From Brachyhypopomus gauderio (Eukaryota; Chordata; Actinopteri; Gymnotiformes; Hypopomidae), in assembly GCF_052324685.1 (NCBI RefSeq), contig NC_135213.1, positions 37,315,707 to 37,379,706 of the forward strand: a stretch of DNA of 64,000 nucleotides, written 5' to 3'. This document shows, in pieces, positions 46,957 to 61,083 of this stretch (the first letter of the stretch is position 1; every line of letters begins with the position of its first letter). Position numbers and translations under genes: made by a program. Below the pieces are notes generated by a model. It had not been told where the DNA came from, did no database searches, and saw nothing but the letters and a program-made list of their open reading frames with translations.

Positions 46957-48656
46957 CTACATGAAATCCAAACATTTGTTAATAATTTCAATATTTCCTT
47001 ATAATGTGAGTGTCAGGGTTATGGTGGTTTGACGTTATAAATGTGTACATTTGATAGTTAGACACCTAATTAATGATTATAATTAGATGTGAGTTATCAG
47101 AGGTGTATGGCTGACGTCTGATTTCCCATTGTGGATTACATGTTAATTGACATTGTCAGAGAAGACAAGGACTTAGGGAATGTGGATGCAATCGCTCACA
47201 AAGTCATTTTTCTGGAACAGAGGGCTAGACTAGGATGTACCATGACACTTTGGGATTGCGAAAGGATGCGATATTTGATGGGCACATGCATAACAAAGCT
47301 GCAGCCTCACAACAGAAACCCTGTGTACTAGCACAGTGATTATCTTAAATGAGGATCAAGTTTAAGATGCAGATTACGTAGGAAACCACGTCCCAACGGC
47401 TGAGGGATTAATATTACTGATTACATTTAGATGTCCTGGAAATTACATCAGATAGACAGAATGTCCTCTAAAGCTGAGGTGAAACGGAACGCTTTTGGCC
47501 TGTGTTTTCATTAAGATTCATTAAATTAGTCAAGAAACCCTGAGGAACATATCAAACTACGTCAGCTGTTGATTAGCTGGGCGCTGTGTGACACTGATGC
47601 TCTGTTTGTATTAGGCTTTCAATCAGTAAGTGGAAAATCTAATAGTGAATAACTGAAAGGTCACGGTGGATAAACTACAGCTCTTTGTATTTCTCTCTGG
47701 AATTGCATTTGGAATTAAGGTTGAATGTCACTCTGATATGTTCTTTTAAATTAATATTTCAGTCCAGAACTCCAGTATGGTAAAATATTCAAATTAATTG
47801 GGGACAACAGGGAGAATGAATCAGCTGGTGTGGACCTTTCTTCCTTCTTTGCCATGAAGCAGGGACATGGTGGCCTGTCTCTTCTACGGTCTCCTGCCTG
47901 GGAGATATTGGCAGACGCAATCCACCCTCGTCCTGCAATGTGTAGTGTCACCTGGATATGGAGGCTTCAGGTGTTTTCCACATCCCTCTCCAATGTATGT
48001 AACTTTGCTTGACCTTTGTTTTGCTTTTTGTGTCATTCCCTCACATACATTTAGCAGACTGATTATTTCCCACAAGGGGGCGCTATTAGCTATCAGCTAG
48101 CCTTAGTATCTAAGGGCACCAGCTAATAGACCCCATTTAAGAGGAAAACAGAACATGACAGTAGCACAAGGCTAATCTGTCATCTTTCTGATCTTGAATG
48201 TCTCCAGGGACATTAGTAAGAGAGAAATCTAGAAAGGAGCAATTCAAATATAAAAAAAAACTTTATTTTCATTGCAATTTTTAAAATAGTGTGTTTATCA
48301 TAAAAGTCAAACCAGGCCATGTTGTATGATCACATTCCTCCTAACTCATAACAGCCACATAAAATGTATATTATCAAAAACAGATGCTGTTTAGCGTACA
48401 TCACAGCTCTGTACAACATCCTACATAGCCAACGTGTCAGTTTCTTGTTCTTACAAAATACCTGAAACGAGTTCCATGTATAATGAATAAAAGTTATTGT
48501 ATTGAACACTATATTATTATATATTGAATTATATTGTATTGTTCCACTATAACTGTTTGGATATAGGCTTTAATTAATTTTTCTAGAGACACCTGATTCA
48601 GCCACCACAACATTGGGCTCGGGTCTGAGTGCTGAGGCTTTGGTATGGTGCAGCTG

Positions 48657-49300
48657 TGTGACGTGGGATTATCTCACCTGTTCTTTCCTCTGTGACGTGG
48701 GATTATCTCACCTGTTCTTTCCTCTGTGACGCGGGATTATCTCACCTGTTCTTTCCTCTGTGACGTGGGATTATCTCACCTGTTCTTTCCTCTGTGACGC
48801 GGGATTATCTCACCTGTTCTTTCCTCTGTGACGTGGGATTATCTCACCTGTTCTTTCCTCTGTGACGTGGGATTATCTCACCTGTTTTTTCCTCTGTGAC
48901 GTGGGATTATCTCACCTGTTCTTTCCTCTGTGACGTGGGATTATCTCACCTCTTCTTACCTCTGTGACGCGGGATTATCTCACCTGTTCTTTCCTCTGTG
49001 ACGTGGGATTATCTCACCTGTTCTTTCCTCTGTGACGCGGGATTATCTCACCTGTTCTTTCCTCTGTGACGTGGGATTATCTCACCTGTTCTTTCCTCTG
49101 TGACGCAGGATTATCTCACCTGTTCTTTCCTCTGTGACGTGGGATTATCTCACCTGTTCTTTCCTCTGTGACGTGGGATTATCTCACCTGTTCTTTCCTC
49201 TGTGACGTGGGATTATCTCACCTCTTCTTTCCTCTGTGACGTGGGATTATCTCACCTGTTCTTTCCTCTGTGACGTGGGATTATCTCACTTGTTCTTTCC
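48657..49300. repeat. 34-bp minisatellite, ~19 copies
   Basis: Plus-strand unit contains GTGACGTGGGATTATCTCAC then CTGTTCTTTCCTCT. Copies are nearly identical, with occasional GTGACGCGGG or GTGACGCAGG variants. Read on the minus strand (fam81b sense) every unit carries CAG|GTGAGAT, a consensus 5' splice donor. Confidence 0.97.
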
Positions 49301-50530
49301 TTGGCGTGTCCAGTGTCTACGTATTCTTACACTTGAAGTGTTCACAGCAGAAACCCACAATCCCACAATGCCCAGAGGAAGTAGGTTCCCCGTTTAAGTC
49401 CTTGCCTGGTGCTTGCTCATGTCTCTACACCTGGATTTCTATGAAACTGCTTTGTCACTGTTTCTTGCAAAAGGTGCTACAGATGACATTGAAGTAGTAG
49501 TGAATAAGTGTGCAAAATGACCTTCACTGTGAAAATACCATCAGGGAAATTATAGGCTAAGTGTTCAGCTCAATATTACAGGTTAGTAACATGATTCAGG
49601 CTGATTCTGCAAAATCAATGTATGTGCCATTAAAGAAACACATGGATGTTTGTTCACTATAGACTTTAAGACTTGGAGATAGACCTACTGTTCAGACTGA
49701 GGTTGGAAAGGCACTAACGCAGTCTTAGAAGACCTGTCTCCTCTTCCCCAAGCTTTGGCCATCAGGATTCTCTGTGAGTAACAAAGATCTTATTACTGAA
49801 ATTATTAAACCCTAGAAAAAAATATTTATGCCATGTTTTTTTTTTTTTACATTAATGGAATTCAAAAACTGTTCATAAAACAGTATTTCATATTTGACCA
49901 CAAACCTCAGCACTTGCCTGAAGACGGGTTTCATGTCGTGTAGTGTATGAATGTGTCTTTGTTTTGCCTGATCTCCTGGCTACTGCACTGGGCGATATGT
50001 GGGTGTGTCTGTACACTTGACAACCACACAATACTCTTCAAATGACCATCTGTCCCTTTGTTTCAAATAATATACATTTGAGCTCAGTACAGAGTTGCAC
50101 TAAAACACCTCGCATGCATGAAATAGTGAGAAATTAGAATCCAAAGAAGAAGAATCCAAACACTGAATCCATGACTTAGTGGCATGTTGTTGTGCTCAAA
50201 TACACAGTGTATAGGACATAAGGTGCTAAATACTGAAGCAGACCTCTCAGTGAGGGCAGTGGCGCAAAAAGGGGGTATGCAGCGTATGCGACGCATAGGG
50301 GCGCTGCACTAGAGGGGGCGCCAAATCGATGCCAGAAAATTATTTGCTGAGTTGGTGAGGGGTGGGGGGTGGAGTGTGGGGGGCGCTGATAGTATGTTTG
50401 CATACACCTCAGAAAGTATGTAGTTGCAACCCTGAGTGAGGGTTCTGATGATTCTACTAGTGGATACCAGCACATTTCTGCCTGCAGAGTTTTAATTTCA
50501 ACACATTACCTATTTTACAATGCAATTTGT

Positions 50531-51612
50531 TGTCTGTGTAGTCTGTGATATTTGGCAGTCTGTGATGGGTGGTGGTCTGTGATGGGTGGTAGTCTGTGAT
50601 ACGTGACAGTCTGTGATGGGTGGTGGTCTGTGATGGGTGGTAGTCTGTGATACGTGACAGTCTGTGATGGGTGGTGGTCTGTGATGGGTGGTAGTCTGAT
50701 GGATAGTGGTCTGTGATGGGTGGCGGTCTGCTGGGTGGTAGTCTATGATGGGTGGAGGTCTGTGATGGGTGGTGGTATGTGCTGGGTGGTAGTCTATGAT
50801 GGGTGGCAGTCTGCTGGGTGGAGGTCTGTTATGGGTTGTGGTCTAAGATGGGTGTTGGTCTGTGATGGGGGGTAGTCTATGATGGGTGGTAGTCTGTGAT
50901 GGGTGGTAGTCTATGATGGGTGGTGGTCTGTGATGGATGGTGGTCTGATGGGTAGTGGTCTGTGATGGGTGGCGGTCTGCTGGGTGGTAGTCTATGATGT
51001 GTGGTGGTCTGTGATGGGTGGCGGTCTGTGATGGGTGGTAGTCTGTGATGGGTGGTGGTCTGTGATGGATGGTGGTCTGTGGTGGATGGTGGTCTATGAT
51101 GGGTAGTAGTCTGTGGTGGGTGGTGATCTGTGGTGGGTGGTGATCTGTGATGGGTGGTGGTCTGTGATGGGTGGTGGTCTGTGATGGATGGTGGTCTGTG
51201 ATGGATGGTGGTCTGTGATGGGTGGTGGTCTGTGCTGGGTAGTAGTCTGTGATGGGTGGTGATCTGTGATGGGTGGTGGTCTGTGCTGGGTAGTAGTCTG
51301 TGCTGGGTGGTGATCTGTGATGGATGGTGGTCTGTGATGGGTGGTGGTCTGATGGGTGGTGATCTGTGATGGATGGTGGTCTGTGATGGGTGGTGGTCTG
51401 TGATGGATGGTGGTCTGTGATGGATGGTGGTCTGTGATGGATGGTGGTCTGTGTTGGGTGGTGGTCTGTGTTGGGTGGTGGTCTGTGATGGGTGGTGGTC
51501 TGATGGGTGGTGATCTGTGATGGGTGGTGGTCTGTGATGGGTGGTGGTGTGCTGGGTGGTGGTCTGTGCTGGGTAGTAGTCTGTGATGGGTGGCGGTCTA
51601 TGATGGGTGGCA
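50531..51612. repeat. 17-bp GT-rich minisatellite, ~60 degenerate copies
   Basis: Unit approximately GGTCTGTGATGGGTGGT, with frequent truncated units (GGTCTGATGGGTGGT) and single-base variants; much more degenerate than the array at 48.7 kb. Strongly strand-asymmetric (G/T on plus). Confidence 0.95.
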
Positions 51613-52700
51613 GTCCTCTGGTTTACTGTCTGGGGAACTGCAGTTGCTTCTGCTCTTTACACGGACCAGTTAATGTCCCATAATGCCCGTCATGCGTGTG
51701 CTGCTCTATTCAAATCCTCCTGCGTTGTGCTTTGACTGCTGTGTTGACGTTGCTGAGATTAAGTCTTGTTCTGGTAGGAAGAGGCATGAGACACACGTTG
51801 ATGGTGCAGACACACACTAAACACAGCATGCCACTCATTTAGGGTTTCCTCCACATCACAAATCAGGCAGATTCTAGTTCCTGCATCAGCAAACCTAGCT
51901 GTGGCACATCGCCCAGAGCCTGTGGGTCCACTGCATGCTCAGGTGCTGAAGACCACCATGGTATTTCCCCCTTAAACCAGTACATTAATATCCATCGTAG
52001 TTTACTGGGGAGCCGAGCAATCACAACCACAATCTGAGTGAATCTGAGTGAAATGTAAAATGCTGTTTCAGCCGTTTGTAATCCAGATCGCTTTTGTGGC
52101 ATATATCCCCAGTACTCCCACACACGTGCACACACCTCCTCGTAGACCGCCAGTCTAATCCTAGCAGGCCTGTCCTCGCCCACTCACATGCGCTCAGATG
52201 TTTAAAGATCCTTCTGCAGATGATAACAGACGTTGTCCAATAGGAGGCGTCCCTCCATCCCACCATCGCGCAGTTAAAGTTTGTTCTCATCGGTCGTTAA
52301 AAGTCTTGGGTGGTCGACTGTGAAAGTGGCTCTCGACACACATATGTATTCATTGCGCGTAGCTGGAGAGTTTAAAACAAATTACATTAGATATCCGTTG
52401 GGAATTTACTAGACGTGACCCGAAGATTCCCGTTTGAATATAATACACACTATGGTGAGATCTGGTTAGTGGCGCCTGTGTAGTAGATCTAGATAGCCAC
52501 GTTTGGGCAGTGTGCGCATCACAGTTTCACCTCCCTGCGCTGTAGGCAGCTCGCAGCATCCGCGTCGGTACTGGTCCACAACTTCTCTGTGTTCTGATCG
52601 CCTTTCGAATCCGGTGGTTCCGTTCAAGTGCGCACTCGCCGCACAGTGACACCGGCTGCGCTGCGCCATCAGCAGGCTGGCCGGCTGTTGCTCGGGCGCC

Positions 52701-53213
52701 ATGGAGGAGAAACCCAAGGACGGTACCGCCGGAGAAGACCAGGAGGAGACGTCCTGTCAGCGGAGGATGTGGAAGACTTTCCAGGACAAGACAAAACCAT
52801 TTCTGAGCCCGAAACGCAGCTCGGAAAGACGCAGTGCAGAGGCTAAGAAGGAATCTGGGTTGTGGATGTTTAAACGGAAAAAGAAACAGGTTCTGGACCG
52901 CGTCTTCTCCTCTTCTCAGCCGAACCTCTCCAGCTCCACTCAGTCCACACTTGAAGACGGCGGGTCTCTCTCTAAAGCGGACCCCGGTTCTAGTAAAGGA
53001 CACGGACTGGTACCGCTGGCGGGTACCGGGGGGGCTTCAGCGGGCCAGCAGGATCTTTCCGTCTCGGTCCACGGAAGCCCACAGCTCGGCGTGGCGCATC
53101 TGGTCGTGTCCCACCAGAAGAGCTCGTCCTTGGGTTCGGCGTGCTTCGAGAAACTGGTGGTCGGATCCACAGCGTCCAGCGAGGACGAGCTGCGCAAAAA
53201 CAACAGCGATTCA
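52701..53213 (+). CDS. mctp1: MCTP1, first coding exon
   Basis: MCTP1 is an ER/vesicle-associated protein with three C2 domains and two C-terminal membrane segments. Only the N-terminal exon is here: 171 codons from ATG (good Kozak context GCGCCATGG) to donor TCA|GTAAGT at 53213, phase 0. The diagnostic stretch is KKKQVLDRVFSSSQPNL at residues 60-76, essentially as in human MCTP1, and HQKSSSLGSACFEKL near residue 147. It is Ser- and Lys-rich and otherwise low in predicted structure. C2-domain exons were not found before the gap and must lie further right, fitting the very large first intron known for this gene. Confidence 0.9.
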
Positions 53214-53768
53214 GTAAGTGTGGCTGAAAAACTAACGAGTTGTACTGGGTCCCAGTCCCTCTGAACCTGGGAGTGAAAGAGAAACCAGTTTAGGGCTGTC
53301 TGTGTCATCCCAGCGTAGATTGGCGATATAATCCTGTTATCGGATAAAGTTACTTTAGTTACTCTCTATGGATTATTTCTGTAGGGCTACACACATAATC
53401 CCACATATTTTGGAAACTTTGCTACGCTTACAAATAGTTATTACATTACAGCATACACACAAAACCTTACAACATACATAAAACCTTCACTTTTCAGTCT
53501 TGAACTTTATCTTCATTATTTGGCCACAAAGCACGCTAATATGGGCATATTATGCGCAATATTATTGGCCATTGACTTAAATCTGAACAAAAATGCTTGA
53601 TCGACGAGGTCGTATGATGCAAAACTGATGTGAATACTGACGTAAAAAAGATGCAATGAAAAGGGTAAAGTACCCAGATTGGGGAGGACTTCAACCCGGG
53701 GTGAAACACTCAGCGAGTGATGAAGGTGTCAGTGTCCACACTCTCAAACCGGCTCAGCTCTTGAACGA

Positions 53769-53772
<4 letters not shown>

Positions 53773-53861
<89 letters not shown>
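53773..53861. repeat. (CA)n microsatellite
   Basis: About 44 uninterrupted CA units in presumed mctp1 intron 1. Confidence 0.97.
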
Positions 53862-53863
<2 letters not shown>

Positions 53864-56800
53864 AAGCTCCATCTGCATGGCGCTGAAAATGATCGCGCCA
53901 TAGTGCATGATGTAGGTTTAGTGGTTATCACATAAGAGGTGTTTATTCTGAGGAACTGTTCAATTTCAAACTATTGTTCCTGCTTAATTTGCAAGAACAA
54001 ACCCTCAGAAACGCTGCAGTGGTCTCTAATAAAGAGCTGAAAAGTCTTCTTATTTTGTGGTAATAAGGACACTCCAGGTAATATGGATGAATACAGGTGT
54101 GCAGTGTAAACTGAATTATAATAAGTTTCCATAATCGTCTCTCTTCAGTAAACACTATAGACACAGGAGCATACATGACTACAGCTCTGACCTCTGAGAT
54201 ATACGTTTGACCAACATTTTAACCGGAAACTTGTAGCATTCAATCATAAATGATAAAGCAGAATGACAAAAATGTCTTTTTTTTCATGGCATTGTTGAAC
54301 ATTGAATTTTATCATGCTATAGGTTTTTTTTAAAGGAAACAGTTTAGGGAAAATTGAAATTCATTGTAGTATTGGTTTATGGAACTGTGAGGGTTTCAGA
54401 TAAAGATTGAAAGTAGGTTATATTTTGATGTGATTCTGACAGGATTGGTCTACTTCTCACATTCAGAGGCTTAATATTGTTCGTCAAGAAATACATGACG
54501 TTTAACACTCACACTGTGGCTTAGACTGTCCAGTAATGATGAAGCTGATATTTTTGGAAGGACAAATGACAACAGGTTCATGAGCTGTGACTGTGTGCAG
54601 CACGGCACACCAGCACATTGAAGTGTAGTGGATTTATGGTAGTTTGTGCTATGTTGGCATGTGCTTTTCCCACCACAAACTCTTCACAGATTTTGATAAT
54701 TAATCTGCACCTCCTTCTGCCCTTGGAGGGGGTGGGGGGGGTGGGGTGGGGGGTTTCAAGGGGAGACAACAGCTGGCAACATAAACAACAAACTGGCAAC
54801 CCAAGTTATTTATAGACTTTGTTGAAATGATGGTTGTTGTGAAATGATGAAATGATGATGAGCTATTTTAAAACTTGTATGACCCATATATGTGCTGTTG
54901 GATTATACATGCTCTCCAATGTCACTCCACTCAGATATCTTGCTCAATCCATAATTAATTAAATCCACTGCTAGTTTTCTCTCTTTTTTCCCTCTTTCTC
55001 CCTCCCTCCCTTTCTCTCTCTCTGTCTATCACCCCTTTCACTTGCGCCATCCACTGTGTTTATATAATAGATAGAACTGCTTCTGTTTCAATTCTCTTGG
55101 CCTTGACTGTAATGTGTCGTGTGCACAGACTCTGAATGTTAGCAACAGTTTCCATGATTCTTTAACTCTCTGAATTCTGGGAACGATTTCAGTGATTCTT
55201 TAACTCTAGATTCTGGGACCAGTTTTAGTGATTCTTTAACTGTAAGGTAGGATTAGGACTCTGAGGCCCCAACAAACCGGTATTTAGGTCGTCAACACAT
55301 TTTTAATATGTTGCATTTCGTCATATACTTCATCAAGTTCCATCATGTCTTCATCTAACCGTCATGCGGTGTAACTCTGTCCTGTCACAGGGCTCTGACT
55401 GGACGTCCTTCAGTTCCCTGGCATGCTAACACACACACGTTGGATCCCACACCGGTCACGGTTCCATCTGCTACGTCTTTATTTGACCCCTCCTCAAGTC
55501 GAAGTGTCCTGACAGGCCTGTGTGGCCCTTGCTTCGACTAGCATCGTCTGCTAAAAGGTCACGGGCAACAGACAGACTATAGACCTGTGTTTACTCGACG
55601 CTCACTTTACACATGTAACCTTCTCAGAGCTGTAAGATGTTCGATCACTGCGTTAGTGCAGAGCGCATACAGGGTTGGAACCTTTTACAGTCCTTATAGA
55701 ACAACTACATTTGGCTAATGACAGTGATTCTATAAGACATGCATTAACCAATCAGTGAGTTAGAACCATCTCTACATTGCACCTGTATTCCCACAGTGCT
55801 TTAAGCACATCTTTGGTCCGGCAGCGTTTGATACCAGCACTGCTACAGACTGCAGTCCATCTGTGGCACTGCTGTGCCTCACTGATAGTGTTGAGGTGGT
55901 GCTGAGCTCAGAGTACCACCCAAACACCACCCAAAACTGACTAGTGGCTGCCTTGTGACTCAGGTGTGATAAGAGACTGACCCCTGCTGAACACCGAGGG
56001 CATGTCAGCAGATGAATTATAGAAGATTGTACCCACGGGAAGATGGCTAACACACACGTGTTTCTAATCAAGTTCTTGATGAGTGCATTTTGATGTGATG
56101 GGTTGAAATGCTGTGGTATACTTTACGCTTTGATGTGCTATATTGATAAATGTTGTCAGTAGAGTGAATTGTTTTTAAAACCCAGGCTGAGAGTTGGTCG
56201 ATTGTACTGAATCTCTCAGGTGACTCAGTACAATACACCATCTTCAACTCAGAGTCTCACTGCCGTTCATCTCTCGTTTGGTCAAATGCAAGCTGGACAC
56301 TTTCTGCCCTTTTTAAAAAATCTGTGGCAAACAGGAGAACTTTGGTGAAACCTGACTGAAGCCCTCTGAGCCCCTCGTGACCACCAGTGACATGAGAGAC
56401 AGCTGATGCAAAGCGGGTCATGTTTCCTCTCCCTCTTGCAGGGGCAACCACAGTTTCGCTGCGTCCAGAGTGGCGTTTTCTCTGCTGCAGACTGGATGGT
56501 TGGTGTGTTTGTTGGTTTGTTTGCAGACGAGCAGCAGGCCGACAGGCGGAGGCCGGACTCCTCTGTGCTCATGCCGTCTTCCTGGACTGCAGATTCCCAG
56601 ATTGCTTGGCTGCATCTCAGATAGCTTTTATTTGATCCTCTGCGGATGTCTGGTATTGATTCAGAACCAAAACAAGAGTAAGGGTATCTCTGGCATCAAA
56701 ACCATGTTCTAATAGAAAATGTCCATGTATTTGGGTCTAGGTTTGTATGACCAAAGCTCGGTTTAACTGACACTATGATTTATTTTACAACACAGTAAAC

Positions 56801-58037
56801 AAGCCCAGAGTCACAGTAAGGGCTGCGGTTTTACTGCACATGATATAAAAGTGCTTAACGGGCTTTCGTTTTGCTGCTTTTTTAATGAAAATGGAATTAG
56901 CACTTCTAAACCTCAGATCCTACGCAGCACGTATTGGGACACGCTGACTGTTTACATCTTTAATGCTGGTACTGGTAAACAAGGAGGGCTTAACTTCACG
57001 AGATGAAAGACGTTTATATGAGTAATGACCCCAACTGCAGATCAGTTAGAGTCTCCGGTGGTCTGATGGACAATGTGGTTGTCGACGGTAAAAGTGGTTT
57101 CAGCGACAGCTACAAAGACAGGTGAATATTTGAGCCAGAAATGGATCCTTTTAGCATGTGAGGCTCTGGGTCCCATTTGCAGTTCAATGAAAACCTGTGC
57201 GTGATTATGGGGTTTGATGCACATGCAAATGACTGATGGAGAATAAGAAACGATTCGACTCACACGCTCACGCTCTCAGACAAGCGGCTCTGCACACAGA
57301 CTGCCAGATGACTGTCTGCAATCAGGTCTGCAGATGCCTATGTGGTCAGTTTCAGCCAGTGTGGTCAGTTTCAGACATCAGCTATCTCTGTCTTTGACCA
57401 GGCCAGTTATTCTGTAATCAGATCCATTATTGTGAGTGTGGAAGTCTGTAGAACAGCCTGTCTCATTCAGCACGGCATCGGTGAAGACACCTTCCACACG
57501 GCACCTTCGGCACAGATGTAATTATCTCTGCATAACACCGCCACCTGTGCTTTCATCCTGGAAATATCACTGTGAGAAGTTTCTGTATTGATCCGCTAGT
57601 GAATGTGGTTCAGCCCAGCAGGTCTTTGCAGATAAAGACAGGACTGTAGTAATTAGAACATCAGACTTATCCTGGATCTGCTCACGTGAGCAGTGGAGCA
57701 CGTGTGGGCCACGTGTGCTTGCAGTTTTCCCTGGCTATCTCACGTTTTTGTTTTTGTTAAGGCTAAAAGAAAAGAAAAGACTTCACCCAGTATGAGAGGA
57801 CAGGTAGAGAGGTGGAACTGAATGAGATGAGACAACAGCATTGTGGCTTTTGTTGTCTTAACTTTTATTTTGCGATTTTTGGGCTGAGAAAACGCCCCCG
57901 CGGTCCCTCCAGTGGAACAAGCCGTCTGTGTATTCACGTTAAAAACATCTTGGTTTTAGTCAGCTGAGCTTCAGGTCTGAACACTCATGTCTTTACAAGC
58001 CTAATAGTTGCAAAAGAGCCTTTAAGAACCAAGGGCT

Positions 58038-58165
<128 letters not shown>

Positions 58166-58635
58166 AGAGAGCGCGTTTGTCAGTCCGTCCGTCTGTCTGT
58201 ATTGTATGTATGTATGTATGAATGTAAAAATAGCCTAAACTGCAGGACTAGATCTCAGATATATGACATGTGCCTACATGTACACACTTTAGTGCTTGTG
58301 TTCTTCTAGTATTGTGGCTAGAAGAGACACACTCGTGGTTCCTCTCGTTACGTAATGAACACTGTTTATTTCTTGCGGAAAGCGTTTCTGTTGTCATGTT
58401 CTGCATCAATAATTGAAGACACAGAAAGCAGGAGGACTCTCAGGGGACACTATAAAACCTCAGAATCCATGACTCGTGAACTATGAATCACAAAACCCTT
58501 CCAACCCTCCTCTTCCTCATTTATTTATTGAGGTTGGCCTAATTGAACATAACTATTCTATTTTTACTCCTTATTGACAAGTTAATTTTATTGTGGAAGT
58601 CATTTATGTCCCTTGTGGCACATACACACACCCAC

Positions 58636-58637
<2 letters not shown>

Positions 58638-58668
<31 letters not shown>

Positions 58669-58678
58669 ACCACACACA
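58638..58678. repeat. Poly-C run of 41
   Basis: Flanked by ACACAC and CACACA/ACCCAC repeats to about 58730. Another interrupted poly-C tract occurs at about 60402-60434. Confidence 0.9.
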
Positions 58679-59232
58679 CAAACACACTCACCCACTCAAC
58701 CACCCACACACACACACACACACACACTACACCTCACTTGGCACGTAATTGCTCTCCTCTGATCCTAGGAGTGTTCAACGCGGTGCTGATGCTGTCACGA
58801 GCGCACTGCTGCGTGGGTTATATAATTACTTAATGTATTTCATCTCCTTTATCTTAAACGACAGCAGACTCAGGCGGAAGTAGTGAGAACTCCTCCCACT
58901 CCTGTATTTCAGTTGTATGCTTGCAAAGACAAACCAACAATAGAACTAGAATACTGTTATAAATTCCTTTGGATGAGGACTAATTTTATACCAATTCAGT
59001 CATGACACCAGTTGGCTCGGTCAATGCAGTGTATATTATAATAACACTGATGTTAAATATATAATATGATTTTGACTAGTCGCATTTTTAATAAACACGT
59101 GATTCAGCCTCCGTGTGTATATCTTTATGCCTTTATTTAATCGGAATGAATTATTTCGGTTCAGCGGTACTGTGTGCCTTATTTTAGACACTGGTGCCAC
59201 CTTCTGGTGCTTATATTGAACTGCAGCTAATA

Positions 59233-59722
59233 ACACAGGTCAACAGCATTTTTGGGGCCAAAGATATTTCAACGAATTTAGGGTAACTTTGGGGTGCTGA
59301 TTCTGAATATGTCATCAGTTTTGCCAGATTGGCTCAAGTTTTTGAGATTTTTCGTGAAATGTGTAAAAAAAACACACTATGTGTGGTGCCCAAGACTTGT
59401 CTTGGTCCCCAAGCATAACCCCAAAATAGGCCAAATACACTTTTTTATGAAGTCTGTTATGTTTCTTCTATGTTTTTGCAGTGTATATTCACCACAAATG
59501 TAACAGAATGTGTCTGGATCGTTAAGACAACTTCTTCTTGTGCTATAAATGCTACATGCTAATGCTATATAAGTGATATAAATAAGATACCAAAAATCTC
59601 AAAAACTTGAGCCAATCTGGCAAAACTGATAGCATATTCAGAATCAGCACCCCAAAAATACCCCAAATTCATTAAAATATTTTGGGCACCAGTAAATTTG
59701 TTTTTTTTTTGTTGACCTGTGT
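59233..59722. mobile_element. MITE with ~125-bp terminal inverted repeats
   Basis: The left end starts ACACAGGTCAACA and the right end is its reverse complement (TGTTGACCTGTGT, ending 59722). The arms continue to match through GGGGTGCTGATTCTGAATAT and TTTTGCCAGATTGGCTCAAG to about 125 bases each. The right arm has an A/T-rich insertion. The central ~230 bases have no long reading frame. No clear target-site duplication was seen, so superfamily is open. Confidence 0.85.
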
Positions 59723-60247
59723 AATGGCAAAGCAGCCATAAAAATATGGATTTTACTGTGGAGAAACGTCTTGTGAGTAAAGGTAATTATGAATAACATG
59801 GCGCTTTTATAACTACTTTGCTTTATTTCATATGAGATTTTAAACTAATTCTCAAATCCAAGATACTTGCAGTTTTTTTATTGCACTGAAAACTACATAC
59901 ATATATAAAATACGTGGCTTGGCTTGAAGCTCATGCCAGAACTGTATGTACTCATTAAAAAGTGCTGAACACAAAAGACAATTTGTGTGTATTTAAATTG
60001 GTTTGTTAGCCACTGGAGTCTTGAAACATGCTTTTGCACCAAATTAAGAAACAAAGCAAAGGGTGGTACCACTTTCTGGACACTATCTGGGCTGAGATTC
60101 GCATGCTTGCGCTGTCTGTCTCTTTCTGTGTCTCTCTCTGCCTCTCTCTCTTTCAATCACCCTCTCTCTCTTTCTCTATCCCCCTTTCTATTACTGTATC
60201 TGCCTGTCTCTGACTCTCTCTTTCATGCTCTCTCTCGCATGTCTCCT

Positions 60248-60302
<55 letters not shown>

Positions 60303-61083
60303 CTGCCAGTTCTTGGTGTACTCATCGATGTTCTAGAGAGAGCTCTGTTTTGTCTGCAGATCCCTCTGACATGAGAGCTGCTTTCGTCTGTTTTCCACAG
60401 CCCCCCCCCCCCCCCCCCCCCACCCCCCCCCCCCACCCCAACCACCCCCACAGACGGCCTCGGCGCCAGAGACCTTCATTAACATTGACTAACAGATGCG
60501 CGCAGATGCACAGAGAGAAATGTACACGGCCTCGTGTGAGCTCACATTGGCGGAAACACACAAACACGCACACTCTCCAGTACAGGGTGTTATCACCAGC
60601 AACAAAAAAACCCTCCAACAAAACCCTGGTGAAACTGGTGAGCACTACTGCAGCGGGTAATTACAGCACGACAAGCCATGCTTAGAGACTCGTGTCCACA
60701 CTGTGAAACCCAAGTGCTAAATTTGCACCTGCAGGTTTACATGAGTCCTGCTTCACTTTAAACAGACACTGCACGCTTCAGGTCAGACATTACCGTACCA
60801 TTCCCATGTCTCTGTGAAGTTGTCGTGTGTTTCTTTTTGCCTAGTTAGTCCCAAACAAAAACTCCTCTGAGTTTTAGTTTGTTTTTTTGGTTAGTAAGTT
60901 GGAGGTAAGAAACGTTTCTCTGTTTACCTGTTGTGCTCTGAAACAGTTGTAAGCTCAGAGACCATCTTCAACCCTCGTACATCTGCACAGAGGAGCTAAG
61001 GGCTGGAGTCCTCTAACCAGTACCAAGCAGAACATCTTTCATCTCTCCTGAAAGCCAGGAAGCCCATGAGGGCATGTCCTTAC

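Larger units (their letters stand above)
46957..52700. other. fam81b 5' / intergenic region up to mctp1
   Basis: Non-coding as far as I can see apart from the unlocated fam81b 5' exon(s). It contains two large minisatellites (48657-49300 and 50531-51612). Sequence from about 52.5 kb becomes GC-rich into the mctp1 exon, fitting a promoter there. Confidence 0.6.

Noticed and set aside
47751..47951. Minus-strand frame considered as the missing fam81b 5' exon
   Set aside because: There is no donor of the required phase and no similarity to FAM81 N-termini.
56406..56635. Plus-strand frame preceded by CCCTCTTGCAG, possible mctp1 exon
   Set aside because: It ends in a stop with no donor, and the sequence has no resemblance to MCTP1 or another known family.
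59987..60685. 232-codon Ser/Leu/Pro-rich plus-strand frame
   Set aside because: It is built from (TC)n and poly-C tracts with no conserved block.
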